A stretch of 64,000 bases of DNA, taken from positions 248,001 through 312,000 of the forward strand of contig JAMJFZ010001137.1 of the NCBI GenBank assembly GCA_026225945.1. Direction: 5' to 3'. Source of the stretch: Cricetomys ansorgei. Lineage: Eukaryota; Chordata; Mammalia; Rodentia; Nesomyidae. Made by a program: the position numbers and the translations under genes. Positions within the stretch are counted from its first letter, which is position 1, and each line of letters starts with the position of its first letter. Positions 26,001-37,220 of this stretch are shown here, in pieces. The notes below the pieces were generated by a model. It worked only from the letters and a program-made list of their open reading frames with translations, did no database searches and was not told the DNA's origin.

Positions 26001-26861
26001 GTAGAGAAGCATGAGCTTCTGACATTCCCTACTCTTCTGGTGGAGTCTTCTCTGTCTCACAGAACTGGAAACCAAAAACTTTGCACATACCAGACAAGAT
26101 AGAGTCATACCACTAAGCTCCATCCTCATCCCCCTTTCTCTTCCTCTTTGAAGATTCGTTGATGTTTGTAATCACACAGTTTGAATGTGTGTGTGTGTAT
26201 CAATGTATTCATCCATCAGGAGGTCAGGGGTCAACCTCAGCTGTCAATCATTTGGAGGTGCCATTGATCTTGGTTTTCATACTGGGACTCTTCTAAGAAC
26301 TGTAACTCAGTGTATGTTCTAGGTTTGCTGGCCTCAGAATCCCAGGAATCTCCCTGTCTCCACTACTTCAGAGCATAGGTTCATTGTACCACATTTGGGT
26401 TTTCACTTCAGCATGCGTTTGAATTGGCATAAGCTGGTGTGTGCAAAGGACTCGCCCCAGAGCCTATGTGGCCATTGGAACCAGATTTCAAAGGTTCTCC
26501 TCTGTTTCTCCATTTTCTGTAGTGTCCCAGATACAGATAAACATGCAGGCATTTGGTCCAAAATGTTGTATCTGAGGCTCAGCTCCTCTAGTCTTCACAA
26601 ATAAAGAGCAGAAGGCTCTAAAGGCTGATCTACAATGCTGTGTGCAATGAAATAACAGGATCCATGGCTCAGCTCCATGAATGGAAGCCATTTCAGTAGA
26701 TTTCATTATTGTGTCATCCAAATGGAAACTTTCCTCTGAGCCTGTGATGCATCAAAGGGCAAAAGAAATTTAAATTGATACCTGCTTTCACAGCCTTAGG
26801 ACCTCTGACTCCATTTTTTGACTTTCTCTTTTCTCTTTTGTTCCCTCTCTGTTTGAAAATT
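23029..26861. repeat. Macrosatellite unit A7 (gamma, last full unit of array A)
   Basis: 3,833 bp. It shares the 9-bp deletion (near 25,592) and other A6 marks, and adds private changes such as 'tcagactgagtgagg' near 23,802 and 'attgtaaagag' near 24,165. From about 26,600 it becomes more diverged, with features that continue into degenerate unit A8. Landmarks: ID-like SINE 25,130-25,220, DR1-like motif 26,221-26,233, B4-class SINE (minus) about 26,185-26,461. The decay toward its 3' end marks the edge of the homogenised array. Confidence 0.93.
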
Positions 26862-29200
26862 GACTAGGGTGTAGAGGTACAATTTCGTCAAATTTTTGAC
26901 TCTGATTTGAAAAAAGTCACATAAAATTACACAGTGGAAACTCATCAATACGAAACTTAAATGGTCTACTTGAAGATAACCGGCCTTTAAACTTTAAGCT
27001 AGAGCATCCCATGTCTTTAATGTACTGTATCTTTAACTGGGATCTGTGGACAGAATTTTAAAATGAATGGAAAGAACTTTTCTTTGACCTTTATCATTAG
27101 ATTAAAAGACTCAGAATGCAGAAGCAATTGAAGCCTTTATTGAAGTAGTGTTCTTAAGAAGTGCGCATTGAATGTTTTACACTCAAGGCTTCTCACTCAT
27201 CATTCAGTTAGTCTCGCTGCCCTAAGATTCTTTTTTGTTGTATATACACTCTGTTTGCACATCCTCAGAGCAAAATGAATGGGTGGCCCTTGATCTGTAC
27301 CCCATGTCATTCTTCAGTGACAGTATTTTGGAGAAAAGTGCTGCCGATGAAAAAGTGCATAGAATACAGAGAAGATAAAAAGGTGTTGAATCTGAGGTTC
27401 ATTCAGAATATGAGTTTGTATGCCATAAGCTTAATAAGAGGATCATCATGTACACAATATTTCAGGGAAACACAAGACAGTGTCATCACTAACCATCTTG
27501 CACTTAGACGAAGACAACATTGAAGTATCAAACAAGGGGAACACACGGCAGGCATCTCAAGAGCTTGGTAGACAGACCACTCAGCAGCCTCGGGACAGAA
27601 TGATATATTCCCTCACAGTGAGAGAGATGGGTTATGAGGATATTAACCTGTAGATTCAACAAGTCGATGCTCCTCGTCCAGCACTGCCAGCTTTGCCAAG
27701 CACATTCCCGGTTTTGAGAAGGGGCTGGGTCCATTCTCCATACATCAGACCATCAAGAAATGCTTCAGTTCATCATCCAAGCCATTGCCAGAATTGGACT
27801 CCTGACTGATATTCACAGAAACAGGACAATCACATATCCAGAGTGTTTTGCAGGCAGTTGTGTATATTTAAGTTCACAGCAAAGCTGGGAGATCTCTGAT
27901 GTCCATTTAATATAATATCTGATGTCATACATAGCCTTTATGTAGGTGACCTATAATGATCTATCTTGTTTACGAATCTAAATAGTTTTACTTGAGTGTC
28001 AATGGTTATTATGTTAGGTTAATCTCAGGTGAGTGATGAAACATATCTGTGGGAGGTGATATTCCAACTCTGCATAATCATGAAGTTTTCTTCAATGAGC
28101 TAAATAGAATCTTCAGCACATTGGTGTCTTTTCTATGATAGCTTCAGTTATCACTTGTATTTCATGGATGGAATTGTCAGCAAGAGAGGGAGGGCACCAG
28201 AAACTTCAGTTGCATAAAGATGCATGATGTTTTTCCTCTTTTTTTCTAATTTTGTTTATTTTGGTTTTTTAAATAGAATATTGCTTTACACAACAGTATA
28301 TGCTTTTAATGTGAAAAATTCTGCAGAAATTCAGGTTTATGGACTCATGCCCTCCAGCTTTAACAGTCCATAATCCATCTTGTGTATCAGAGATATGTGC
28401 AACATAGCTTGTGTACTAAGTCTGAGAGGCAGAGAATTTTAATGCATTGGAGTTCTGCCCAATATCTGTGTTTCCTGATCCTTCAGGTGGTACATGCTGA
28501 TTCTCCTCTGGAACCATAGACTGACAAAGGGCCTGCCACCCTGCATGTCCTGCCAAGTAACCAAGAGCCAAAATTAACCTATCATCAAGTTGAATCTGTG
28601 GTGATTTGTGACCCATCAACAAGGAAAGAACTAATTTGCCCAGGCTTTCTCATCCTCTTGATCTCATTCTGTCTCAGCCACTTCACGCTGGGATTCCATG
28701 TGTTTACAGCCTCAGCTCCTGTAGCTCTGCGAAAGGCCTCTTTTAACCCCTCTCACCTCCCCTCTTCCCTCTCTTCACTTTCATCTCTCCTCATCCTCAG
28801 GTCTGCTCTCCTCCATCCTCTAATCTCCTCCTTTACATCCTTCTTTCGATTCTTCTTTTCTTCTTATCTCCTCTTTCCTTCCTTCTCTTCCTCTCCCTCT
28901 GGTAAGTTACATCTGGGCACGTCTTGATACTTTTCCATCAAAAGCTATTAGCGGACAGGGAGTTTGGGTTACTAGTACGGTGCAAGGCATGAATGTGTGT
29001 GTACATACATATGGAGGTCAGGGGTTCACCACAACTGTCATTGTTCCTAGACCGTCCATCTTTATTTTGGAATAGGGTCTCTGTTGGCTAAGAGCTCACT
29101 GCATTAGCTGGGATGGATGGCCTTAGACTCCCAGGAATCCCCTTGTCTTCAACACCCTAGGGTCAGGATTACAATTTTGTGCTACCACTATAGGCGTTAG
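26862..29200. repeat. Degenerate, internally deleted macrosatellite unit A8
   Basis: Array-edge monomer. It aligns to the gamma unit from its start but is clearly more diverged throughout. It begins with a loss of the 'gtccagattta' piece at 26,866. The ID-like SINE starts near 28,950 and is cut at about 28,987, where the sequence jumps straight to the GT run and B4-class SINE (about 28,990-29,200, minus). In A7 those two elements lie about 1 kb apart, so roughly 1 kb is missing. Its DR1-like motif near 29,015 is degraded in the second half. Homology ends near 29,200. Confidence 0.85.
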
Positions 29201-29704
29201 GAGGATGTGGTGTCTAAGGGAATGATGAGGTGGGTTTGGGAGTAAGGCACGAGAATCTATGCAGCAACGGCTCAAACATGTTCAGCACAGTTGTGTTTTG
29301 TTGAAAGAGTGGTAATGTCCAGTCTGCTTCCCCAGGGGAACCTGTCAGCACTCTGTTCATTCACAAACATCTCTCTCAGGCTGGAGGCACTTTGTCCTTA
29401 GGACTCTGGCCCCTTGACTGATGGACAGGAAAAAAAAACTGTAAACTTTTTCAGTATACAAGGCGAGTCTGGGTCAGTCTCCTGGCAGGCAGTAAGGAGT
29501 GGAGAAAACAGCCTATTAGTGGGTGCCAAGTGCAAACTTGGGCATCATGCCTTGCAAAATATCTCATGTCTGTCTCTTCCTTCATAGCTTTGGGGACCCT
29601 GTGGCTGGGCTACTTGTATGGCTGTCTCCTTGTTTATACAGAGGGTTATGGAGAAAATACTGGTGCGACAGAGGAACAGTATTAAATACAGATTGATTCA
29701 CATG
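29201..29704. other. Unassigned DNA beside array A
   Basis: No tandem-unit homology and no recognisable gene. The longest simple feature is a run of nine A at 29,431-29,439. This stretch marks the start of the non-tandem segment separating the two arrays. Confidence 0.6.
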
Positions 29705-29930
29705 TGTGATGGCTTATTCCTTATTTTGGTACTGTTGGGAGATGGTAAGGTTTAGGGGCAAGTCACAGAAGGAGATTTTGGGGACCCCAGTTTCACAATC
29801 TCCTGCCCAATTTTTGGTGCTGTTCCCTTAAGGTCCAAAGCAACATGGTCCACTGACCAGCTGCAGGTGTCCACTAGTGAATCACCAGCCTTCTGATCCT
29901 GGCGCCAGTCCTTATGTGTGCTTATGTGTG
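29705..29930 (+). mobile_element. MaLR-like LTR fragment
   Basis: Contains 'actgttgggagatggtaagg', 'agattttggggaccccag' and 'ccaaagcaacatggtc' in the order expected for MT/MLT1-type MaLR LTRs (mammalian apparent LTR retrotransposons). No internal retroviral sequence accompanies it, so it looks like a solo or truncated LTR. The subfamily cannot be fixed by eye. Confidence 0.5.
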
Positions 29931-30004
29931 TCACAGTGCTACCAATCAGTTGCAGGTGTCCACCTGTGAGCCAAAGGAAACTGTTTTCCTTGCAATTTAT
30001 TTGA

Positions 30005-30058
30005 CTTTCTTTCTTTCTTTCTTTTTTTTCTTTCTTTCTTTCTTTCTTTCTTTCTTTT

Positions 30059-30108
<50 letters not shown>

Positions 30109-30272
30109 TTTGTTAGATTCTTTATTTCTTGGTTTCTCTCATTATTTGTTTCTTTCTTCTTTCCTTCTCTTTCTCCATTCCTTCCTTCCTTCCTTCCTTC
30201 CTTCCTTCCTTTATTACTTCCTTGCTTCCTTTCTTTTTCTGTCCCTCCCTCCCTTGACTCTCTCTATCTCTC

Positions 30273-30349
<77 letters not shown>

Positions 30350-30599
30350 TTCCTTCCTTTCTTTATTTCATTCATTCTTTCTTTTTTTCTTTCTTTCTTT
30401 CTTTCATTATTTCATTGTTTCTTTCTTCCTTTGTTTGTTTCTTTCTTTCTTGGTTTCTCTCATTATTTGTTTCTTTCTTCTTTCCTTCTCTTTCTTCCTT
30501 CCTTCCTTCCTCCCTCTGTCCATTTCTCCCTTGACTCTCTGTATCCCTCCATTATTTCTCCCTTTCTTCCTTTGTTTCTTCCTTTTCTCTCTTTCTTTT

Positions 30600-30663
<64 letters not shown>

Positions 30664-30670
30664 TTTTTTA
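30005..30670. repeat. Long (TTTC)n/(TTCC)n microsatellite
   Basis: About 0.67 kb of almost pure pyrimidine on the plus strand. Three main blocks of TTTC repeats (about 30,005-30,107, 30,270-30,350 and 30,592-30,670) are separated by TTCC-rich and less regular sequence. The middle and right spacers repeat a motif ('cttggtttctctcattattt' at about 30,128 and again near 30,449), so part of the tract was duplicated internally. Open frames of up to about 200 codons here are low-complexity Phe/Leu/Ser translations and not genes. Confidence 0.97.
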
Positions 30671-31334
30671 CAGGAACCAAAGACTGAATAAACTCCATGG
30701 TATCCATCTTGACTCTCAGGGATTCAGTAAATTTGGTTATCATTGTGTGCCTTTAGAGACAGCTCCGCTGAAGCAGGTATAGATGAAGTGACTCTCCTGT
30801 GGGCTATTTGCCAGGCCTGAGTGTGATCTTTTGTGGGTGAAGTGTTCCTTGAGATGGTAAGTGGAATCGGGTCACTATCCCAAGAAACAGATTCTGAGAA
30901 ATGCCTCCATGGTGCAAATCGGTTTATTCTGTCGGAAAGCAGGTTTCTATGGAGAAAGTAGGGTGGTACAGAAGGGAGAGGTCCAATAGCATTGGTTTAT
31001 ACTTATTAGACTCTTCAATCAGCCTATGTAAAGCTAGTTAATCAGGAGAGGGAAGGACAAAGGTCATTAAAGGCCCAATAGCCAACATTAGCGAACAAGG
31101 TTTCAGTAAAGACAGAGGAGATAGATACTCATCTGGCAGGCATTTCAACTATTGTTCCAAGGACCCGCCATTTAAAGTATGGGCCTAGGTATTGGCCCAG
31201 TGAAGGCACTAAAGCCCATCTCTCTTTTCTGCCATCATGATCCAGTAGCCATCAACACCTCAGTTTCCTTTTTCTTCAATGGACACAACAATCTCTACTT
31301 CTTTAGAGTTTGATAGGAATGACATAAAGATTCC
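30671..31334. other. Unassigned single-copy-looking DNA
   Basis: No SINE, LTR or coding signature that I can defend. Frames are short and interrupted on both strands. Confidence 0.6.
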
Positions 31335-31470
31335 CCAAGTGTAATGGTACATGCCTTTAGTCACACCAATTAGGAGGCAGGAGTAAAGGGGGAATCTCAG
31401 TGAGTTCAAGCCTAGCCTGGTTTATATAGTGGCTTCCAGACCAGCAGAATTTCATAGGGAGACCCTCTAA
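31335..31470 (+). mobile_element. B1 SINE
   Basis: Alu-like 7SL-derived layout: 'tggtacatgcctttagtca', 'ggaggcaggagtaaag', 'gagttcaagcctagcctgg', 'agaccagcagaatttcat' and 'gagaccctctaaaa'. This is a full-length but diverged B1 in sense orientation, which supports a rodent origin. Confidence 0.85.
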
Positions 31471-31639
31471 AAATCACATATGCATTGAGCAAGCAGCAGT
31501 TTTAGTGTTCATGTAATGTGCATGTGTGAGCAAGCTCATGCCTGAGGCCCATAAATATTCATAGGTGCATACTTTAGCTATATTTGATAAACAAGCAATG
31601 TTTCTCCATTTCTTTGTCTCAAATTCTGTGTTGGAGAGC

Positions 31640-31935
31640 CAGATAAAGGGCTCAATAGGTGAAAGCACCTGTTACACAAGCCGTACAGCATGAGATTGAT
31701 CCCAGAAGTCCCCCAAAGCGAGATGCTTTTTCCCAGAACTCCTGCGGCAGGATGGGAGGAGGAGATGGGAGAAACTGATGGAGTCTCTGGGACAGCTAGC
31801 CTGGGGAACTTCATGTGGTGCAGGAAGCACGACAGCCTGTATGACAAGGTGGGCAGGGAGACTTGCCTCTCAAAAGCTGTCCTCTGACTTCCACGTGACA
31901 GGTGAGTGTGTATACACTTCCCATCCAAAACAATC
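31640..31935 (+). mobile_element. B4-class composite SINE
   Basis: A tRNA/ID-like head ('agggctcaataggtgaaagc', 'cacaagccgtacagcatgag', 'attgatcccagaa') is followed by a B1-like body ('ctagcctggggaac') and the tail phrase 'gctgtcctctgacttccac'. It is the same class as the element inside each macrosatellite unit, here in the opposite orientation and outside the arrays. Confidence 0.75.
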
Positions 31936-31983
31936 TGTTTTTTATGAGAGAAAGAAATTAAGAAAGGAATTCCTTTCTCCCTG

Positions 31984-32098
31984 GCCATGGTGACTTGCAT
32001 CTATAATCCAGCTCTCAGAAGGCAATGTCAGGAGGAAGGAGAGTGTGAGACTATCCTAGGTGGCATCTCATGGCACTGTCTCAAAACAGCAATGACAG
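31984..32098 (+). mobile_element. B1-like SINE fragment
   Basis: 'catctataatccagctctca', 'gtgagactatcctaggtggc' and 'actgtctcaaaacagcaatg' follow the B1 order, including the terminal 'gtctcaaaa'. Diverged and lacking a clear poly-A tail. Confidence 0.7.
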
Positions 32099-33135
32099 CA
32101 AATTGTATTTTCTCATCTGTGAGTTTGGGAGCACCAGTCTCCGCGTCTCTACTGAGATGTACTGCTTAACTGGGGTGACAGGTTCGCAGACAGCTTGCCT
32201 ATCAATGAGACCCATCGATGTGGCATGACCAGTTGGAATGGCTCTCCAGCATTAAGAGAGAACCAGGAAAACCCCTGCCTGCTGCTGTCTTCTTCCAAAT
32301 TGCCACAAGGCTGAGGACTAGAATGGCTGTTCATCTGAGCCAGACAAGAGTGGACACAGCCTTGGTGAAGGTCCTGTCTTGCCAAAAATCTGAGGCAGCA
32401 TATTCATTACATTTAACTTTTATATGTTCATCATATCAGCATCCGTGTATTCATTCACACAGCCATGAGTTAATTCATTCACTGCTTCTATGCATCAGGA
32501 CTTGATCTGTATGCAGAAGATAGGCTCTGTGCTACAGCTGCTGGCTCTGGGATGGGTCTTGGAGATGGGGACAGACACATGGAGATTGTGGTGCTGTGGT
32601 ACCTGATCAATGGCCAGGCTGATGACAGCTCATCTCAGTACAATGTCCTGTCCAGCAATCATGTTCTCTTATGTCAGTGTCTTGTTGGTAAGGGCTTGGT
32701 CAATGCTTTCTTCATGGTCCATAAATCTTAGAACTTTTAATCTGAACCTGCCTTGTGCAATGAAGGTCAGCTAAAAATCTGCTGAGTTCCCCACTGTGCC
32801 CTCCTTAAATGGATCTCTACAGTCAGGACAGAAGGCATGGCAGCCTGTATCTTCCTGGCAGGAGTGTGATAGCTTTTCCAGGGTTTGGATGTCAGAGGGA
32901 TGATCAGCACTCTGTGAGGCTGGTGCAGGTGCCCTAAGGATAGAGAGAAGGGACATGTAGGGTGGGGGCTCCCAAAGACTTCAGGAGGCTCTGCTCTGCT
33001 GAGAAGAGTAATTAGAGGGGCAGCAATGGGTGGAGCTTCAGGGGATGTGGGAGTGTGCTGGAGGGCACAGGGCAGGGTGACCTGCGTCACTGGCTCACAT
33101 CTCACTTGCCACTGTTGTACAGCATACGTGGAAAT
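32099..33135. other. Unassigned DNA
   Basis: No gene recognised. The frames here, up to 112 codons on the minus strand at 32,767-33,105, have no domain or composition that suggests coding. A stretch near 32,440-32,540 faintly resembles the tail of an old mammalian interspersed repeat ('tattcattcacacag', 'ggctctgtgctacag'), which I do not call. Confidence 0.5.
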
Positions 33136-33260
33136 GTGTCTGTATCTGTCTCTCTGTCTCTGTGTCTCTGTCTCTCTGTCTGTCTTTGTCTCTCTGTCTG
33201 TCCCTCTCTGCCTGTTTGTCTGACTCTCTCTGTCTGTCTCTCTTTCCCTCTCTGTGTGTT
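33136..33260. repeat. (TCTG)n/(TCTC)n simple repeat
   Basis: About 125 bp of alternating TCTG, TCTC and TGTC words with no long pure run. Frames across it translate as Ser/Leu/Cys/Val repeats and are not genes. Confidence 0.9.
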
Positions 33261-34889
33261 AATGTGTGGGGCATGAGGTATGTTGTACTATTTTATTATC
33301 AACTAGGTAGCTGGGTAAATATGGCTACATATTCGCAAGAAGAGAATATATTCTATGAAATTTCACAGAGCTGGGGAAACTCTGCAGGTTAGCAAGTGTG
33401 ATGAAGTCTCTCCCTCTGTATATGTGTGTACAGTTATGAGTCGTGGTGGACTGTGCTATGTTCAGTTAGCTACCTGGTTGTCCCACATTCACGTGATGGG
33501 AATGTTGTCTATGAACTTTTCTAAGAGTTTAGGAGACTCGGCAGGTCAGCGTGGCCCTGGAACAAAGGTCTTTCCTTGAAGAGAAAGGCATGGTAGCTGC
33601 TCTTCTCTATGGGCAGAGCTTGAGTAGGCACTACGCCTGGCTCAGTACAGCACATGATGCACAGGACTGCAGCCCTGCTCTGACCAGTTAGACCACAGCT
33701 GGGGAGAATGGGTACTCATTGAACAGGATGTGTGTTCAGGGAAAGGCCCAAAACAACCTCTTATGTGCTGCTTAATCTTCTCCTGAGGCTCAGTGTCACA
33801 TCCTGCGCTCCTTTCTGCCCCAGGATCTGTAACCATTAAGAAATACGGAGTGCCAACCCTCTTCTGATTTCCCTTTCTTTACTGCATATTTTGGCCACTT
33901 GTTTACCATTTCTGGTCCAGACTTGCCTTAATACCTTCTTTTGTGACCAGGCATACCTGATTATTAAAACTCTGTTAAAATGGCTTATCCATGCAGGCTC
34001 TGATGTTTTTAACACTGCATTCATTGGTTACAGATGAACTTAATTTTGAAAATTAACTGTCATCAGGACTTGCCTCTCAGATGTATAAATGTGACTATGT
34101 ACTTTGAGGAAGAGGATTAGCTGAACCATAGCAACTTCATCCCTGTTCTTACTCAGCTGGCTTTGTGCAAATAAGGAATAGAAGTTACTTGGAAGAACAA
34201 GCATAGAGAGAGCCGGTCAGCATTCCCAGCAACCTCTTGTCATTTTATTTGTGCCTTGTACTTCCTATTCCTCCTGCCAGCAGCACCCACAAAGGGTTCC
34301 TTGAGTCCCACCAGTCTCAGTCCTTTATTCTTGGAGACATCTGAGTTTTCTATGAGAGCCCTATACTCATTTCCTCCATCTTCTGGTTTCTGAACTTCAA
34401 CACGTCATTTTCAAGGCCAAGTAACATGACCGATCTCCTTCCAGTGAAAGTCAGACTAATAAAAACTACAAGGAACAGAAGGACCCTAGCGCCCATTAGC
34501 AGATTCGGCCAATTTCAAACTCTGGCCATTTGAAATTATGTATTGTATTGTCGTTTTGATGCCTCTCCATCTCTTCTCTTCTGCCATGTTTTAAAATAAT
34601 TTCTACACATTCTTATTTTCTAAGAATTTGTACATTCGCCCACCATGTAGTTTCACGTAACATTAAATAAGACATTGACGTGTTTGGCATGGTAGAATTT
34701 TCTTCAAGGTGCTCACAGTGCAGTATAGTTATTGGATATGAAGGGAGTGGGGTGGGGTGGGTCTCAAGCATGTGCCTTTCGTTCAACAACAAAACCCCTA
34801 AATGTCTTTGTCTTGACATTAGAGTCAATGAGCATAACAACAACAGCAGTGAAATGTCATTCATTATGTAAACAATTCTCATAGTTAGT
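33261..34889. other. Unassigned DNA, no gene seen
   Basis: About 1.6 kb without a recognisable repeat or coding signature. Two loosely similar segments occur at about 33,360-33,410 and 33,515-33,560: 'cacagagctggggaaactctg' near 33,364 resembles 'taagagtttaggagactcgg' near 33,522. These could be a weak local duplication. Confidence 0.5.
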
Positions 34890-34985
34890 TTTTTCTGTTA
34901 GGAGAGGCACTGGGATTTGAATCAGATCCTCACACATACCCAGAAAGCACCCTAACACCGAGTCACCCCAATCGTCCTATTACAT
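34890..34985 (-). mobile_element. tRNA/ID-like SINE fragment
   Basis: 'ggatttgaatcagatcctca' followed by 'agaaagcaccctaacaccg' and 'gtcacccca' is the reverse complement of the tRNA-like head of a B4/ID-class SINE (inverted B box, then inverted A box). Short and diverged. A possible B1-like piece follows at about 34,985-35,075. Confidence 0.5.
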
Positions 34986-35394
34986 TTTTTTCTGATACAG
35001 CCCCTCACTAGGCTGCCATGTTTCACCCTGGGCTCATTATTGATATTTCCTCTTTTGTCCCAAAAGGCTGGGCACATGAACTGACTCTGCAGTGCACTTC
35101 TGTTTCTCTCAGTGTGCAGAGGCAATGCTGGTGACCTGGCAAGGAGGGACTGCAGCTGTGAAGTTCTCTCCAGCAGGCAAGGCAATGGCACAGCATCCCT
35201 ACTCCCCACTCTCTCATAGTCTGTGAGGGCCAGGTCCCCTTACTCTCACTTCTCAGAAGTTAATCTGAAGGACCCAGGGCAGCTAGGCCTTTCCTCTTCC
35301 TGCATTGCCCACTCATGTCATTCCGGCTCAGAAACCTGTACTCAGGAATCATATTTCTCTCCTGCCCAGACCTGGCACCAAGTTTTCTAATTTG
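34986..35394. other. Unassigned DNA, possible B1-like trace
   Basis: Begins with 'tttttctgatacagcccct' and 'taggctgccatg', which could be a degraded reverse B1 body. Nothing else is recognisable. Confidence 0.4.
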
Positions 35395-35940
35395 TCTACA
35401 TCAATCTATTATAGTGACTTCAGCAGGAAGTTCATACCCACTGATGAGTCACCCCAATCTCCCATCTCCATTCCCCTGGACAGCCATTAGAGCACTTCCT
35501 TTGTATATGACTTCCTCTGTTCTAGGCATTTCTTGTAAATAGAGACACATCACCCAGACCCTATGACCTAGCTTCTTTCACTGAACACTTTAGCACCTCT
35601 CACTCAGTGCAGAGGTAGTATCAGGCCCTCCTTTGTCTACATAGTGATAGTGTTTGCCTAGAGCAGACTCTGCTCATCCATTTGTCTGTGGGTGGACACT
35701 TGATTTGCAAACCCTTTGCCTACTCCGAAGACCCATGATGGACAGTGACTGCAGTGCCTGTCATGTCCTTCATTTCAGATTCTCTGAGTCCACACCTACA
35801 GTGGAATTGCTGCATCACAGGACTGTCACCCTTTCCAAACAGTGCAGCACACTCCATCCCTACTAGCAGTGCAGCAAGTCTTAGGGTTCTACTTATGAAT
35901 GAAGACACTTGTAGACTCTTTTTCAAATTTTAATGAACTA
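35395..35940 (-). mobile_element. Ancient L1 (L1M-like) 3' end
   Basis: The plus strand reads in order: 'ctaggcatttcttgtaaat', 'gcttctttcactgaacac', 'ctgctcatccatttgtctg', 'gggtggacacttgatttgc', 'acagtggaattgctgcatca' and 'cactccatccctactagcag'. This is the reverse complement of the well-known 3' region of old mammalian L1M elements. The element therefore lies on the minus strand. It is heavily diverged and non-functional. Confidence 0.75.
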
Positions 35941-36610
35941 ATTAATAGGTCAGTATTTGGTGAATTTGTTTTTTCGATTGTGAGAAATAAATACCAGGTC
36001 CTCAGGATCATTGCTCATTTTTTTTCAAATAAATTTTCCACCAAGAATTTGTAGACCTTAGCCTATGTGGATGCATTTATATCTTTGTCAATGACTAATA
36101 CCCAGACAGACTTCATGACTTTTTTGGTTTCTGGTTCTTCTCTTGCCAGCCTGGAGGGTAATTTGACACTGAGGGATGTCAGCTTCCTTGGAGTCTGCCT
36201 GAGCTGTGTGCAACACTTGTGTCTCAGTGCCTTGGCCTCCTGGTGTCTCCATGTCTACATCCAATGTGCCTTCTGGGTAGGACAGCTGGGCAGATCCCAT
36301 CCATGAAGAGCCCTAGAGCTACAAGGAGAGGCATCTTCTCTGGGCTCCAGGCAGAAAGGAAAAGATTCTTTGAGTCTGGGAGGACCTGGCCTTGTTCACA
36401 CCCACTGCTACCACTGCCACCTGGCCTGCATTGTGTCCCATCTGTGCTGTCATTTGCTGCCTCTGCTATCTTCCTTGGAACCTGTTATAGCCTCTCAAAT
36501 GACAGTATGACATCTTCTGCTTTGATTTACCACTGGAGGAGAGGCTTTACAGGAAGTCATCATTCTCAAGAGATACATTGTGAGATGAAGGTACTTGCCA
36601 TGTTACAGAG
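35941..36610. other. Unassigned DNA
   Basis: The longest plus-strand frame is 133 codons at 36,219-36,620, with no recognisable domain. I see no splice or start context that would make it a gene. Confidence 0.5.
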
Positions 36611-36862
36611 TGTGGTGTGAATGAAATTGGCCCCCATAGGTCAATAGGAAGTGGCACTTTTAGGAGGTTTGTCCTTGTTGGAGAAAGTATATCACTGGTG
36701 GATGTCTTTGAGGTTACAGAACACAATCCAGGCCCAGTGGCACACTGTCTCTTCCCGCTGCCTGCCAGATCTGGATGTAGAACTCTCAGCTATCTCTCCA
36801 GTACCAGGTCTACTATCATGCTGCCATGCTTCCCATCATGATGCTAATGGACTATCCTCTGA
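36611..36862 (+). mobile_element. Rodent LTR-like dispersed repeat fragment
   Basis: 'gaatgaaattggcccccata', 'aagtggcacttttaggagg', 'gtccttgttggagaaagt', 'atgtagaactctcagctat' and 'atgctgccatgcttcccatc' reproduce a very common rodent interspersed repeat whose tail resembles MaLR-type LTRs. The family is familiar but its class name is uncertain from memory. The last part, with the usual aattaaa tail, is missing. Confidence 0.6.
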
Positions 36863-37006
36863 GCATTACTCCCCCATCCTCCTACATACACCACCACACC
36901 AGTGTCCCTGAATTTCTTAAGATTTAAAACTTGTGGTTGAGGTAAACAGAGCCACCCACCTTTAGACCCTGCCCACTCTGTCCAAGGTGAAAATATGTGT
37001 TAGAGG

Positions 37007-37220
37007 ATAAGAGGGTGAGGAAGAAGAGGACAGAGGGGGGCCGAGGAGGTGAGGAAAGACAAGGAGTAAGATAGAGAAAAATGAGGGGACTGGAGGCAGC
37101 TAATGAAGGTGATGGAGAGGAGACAGGAGGTGAGGATGGAGCCAAGCAAAAGAGAGAGAGGAGAGAAGACCAGAAGGGGAGGAGAAGGATGGAAGGCACA
37201 GGTGAGGAAATGGAGGAGCT
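37007..37220. repeat. Purine-rich (GA-rich) tract
   Basis: About 210 bp dominated by G and A on the plus strand, with GAGG, GGAGA and AAGAGGA words but no fixed period. Frames here give Glu/Arg/Gly-rich or, on the minus strand, Ser/Pro/Leu-rich translations that follow from composition. Confidence 0.8.

Noticed and set aside
29705..29930. A complete endogenous retrovirus
   Set aside because: Only LTR-like fragments are seen. No gag, pol or env-like frames lie between or around the LTR-like pieces in the 29,200-38,480 segment.
29914..30691. Open frames of 115-206 codons across the TTTC repeat
   Set aside because: Pure low-complexity Phe/Leu/Ser translations of a tetranucleotide microsatellite in all three frames; no gene context.
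31640..31993. Frames of 65-140 codons at 31,578-32,000 on both strands
   Set aside because: They are largely translations of the B4-class SINE and the neighbouring B1 fragment.
36067..36620. Possible receptor-like exon in the 79- and 133-codon frames
   Set aside because: No membrane-segment pattern, conserved motif or splice signals that I can defend; overlapping frames on the opposite strand are equally open.
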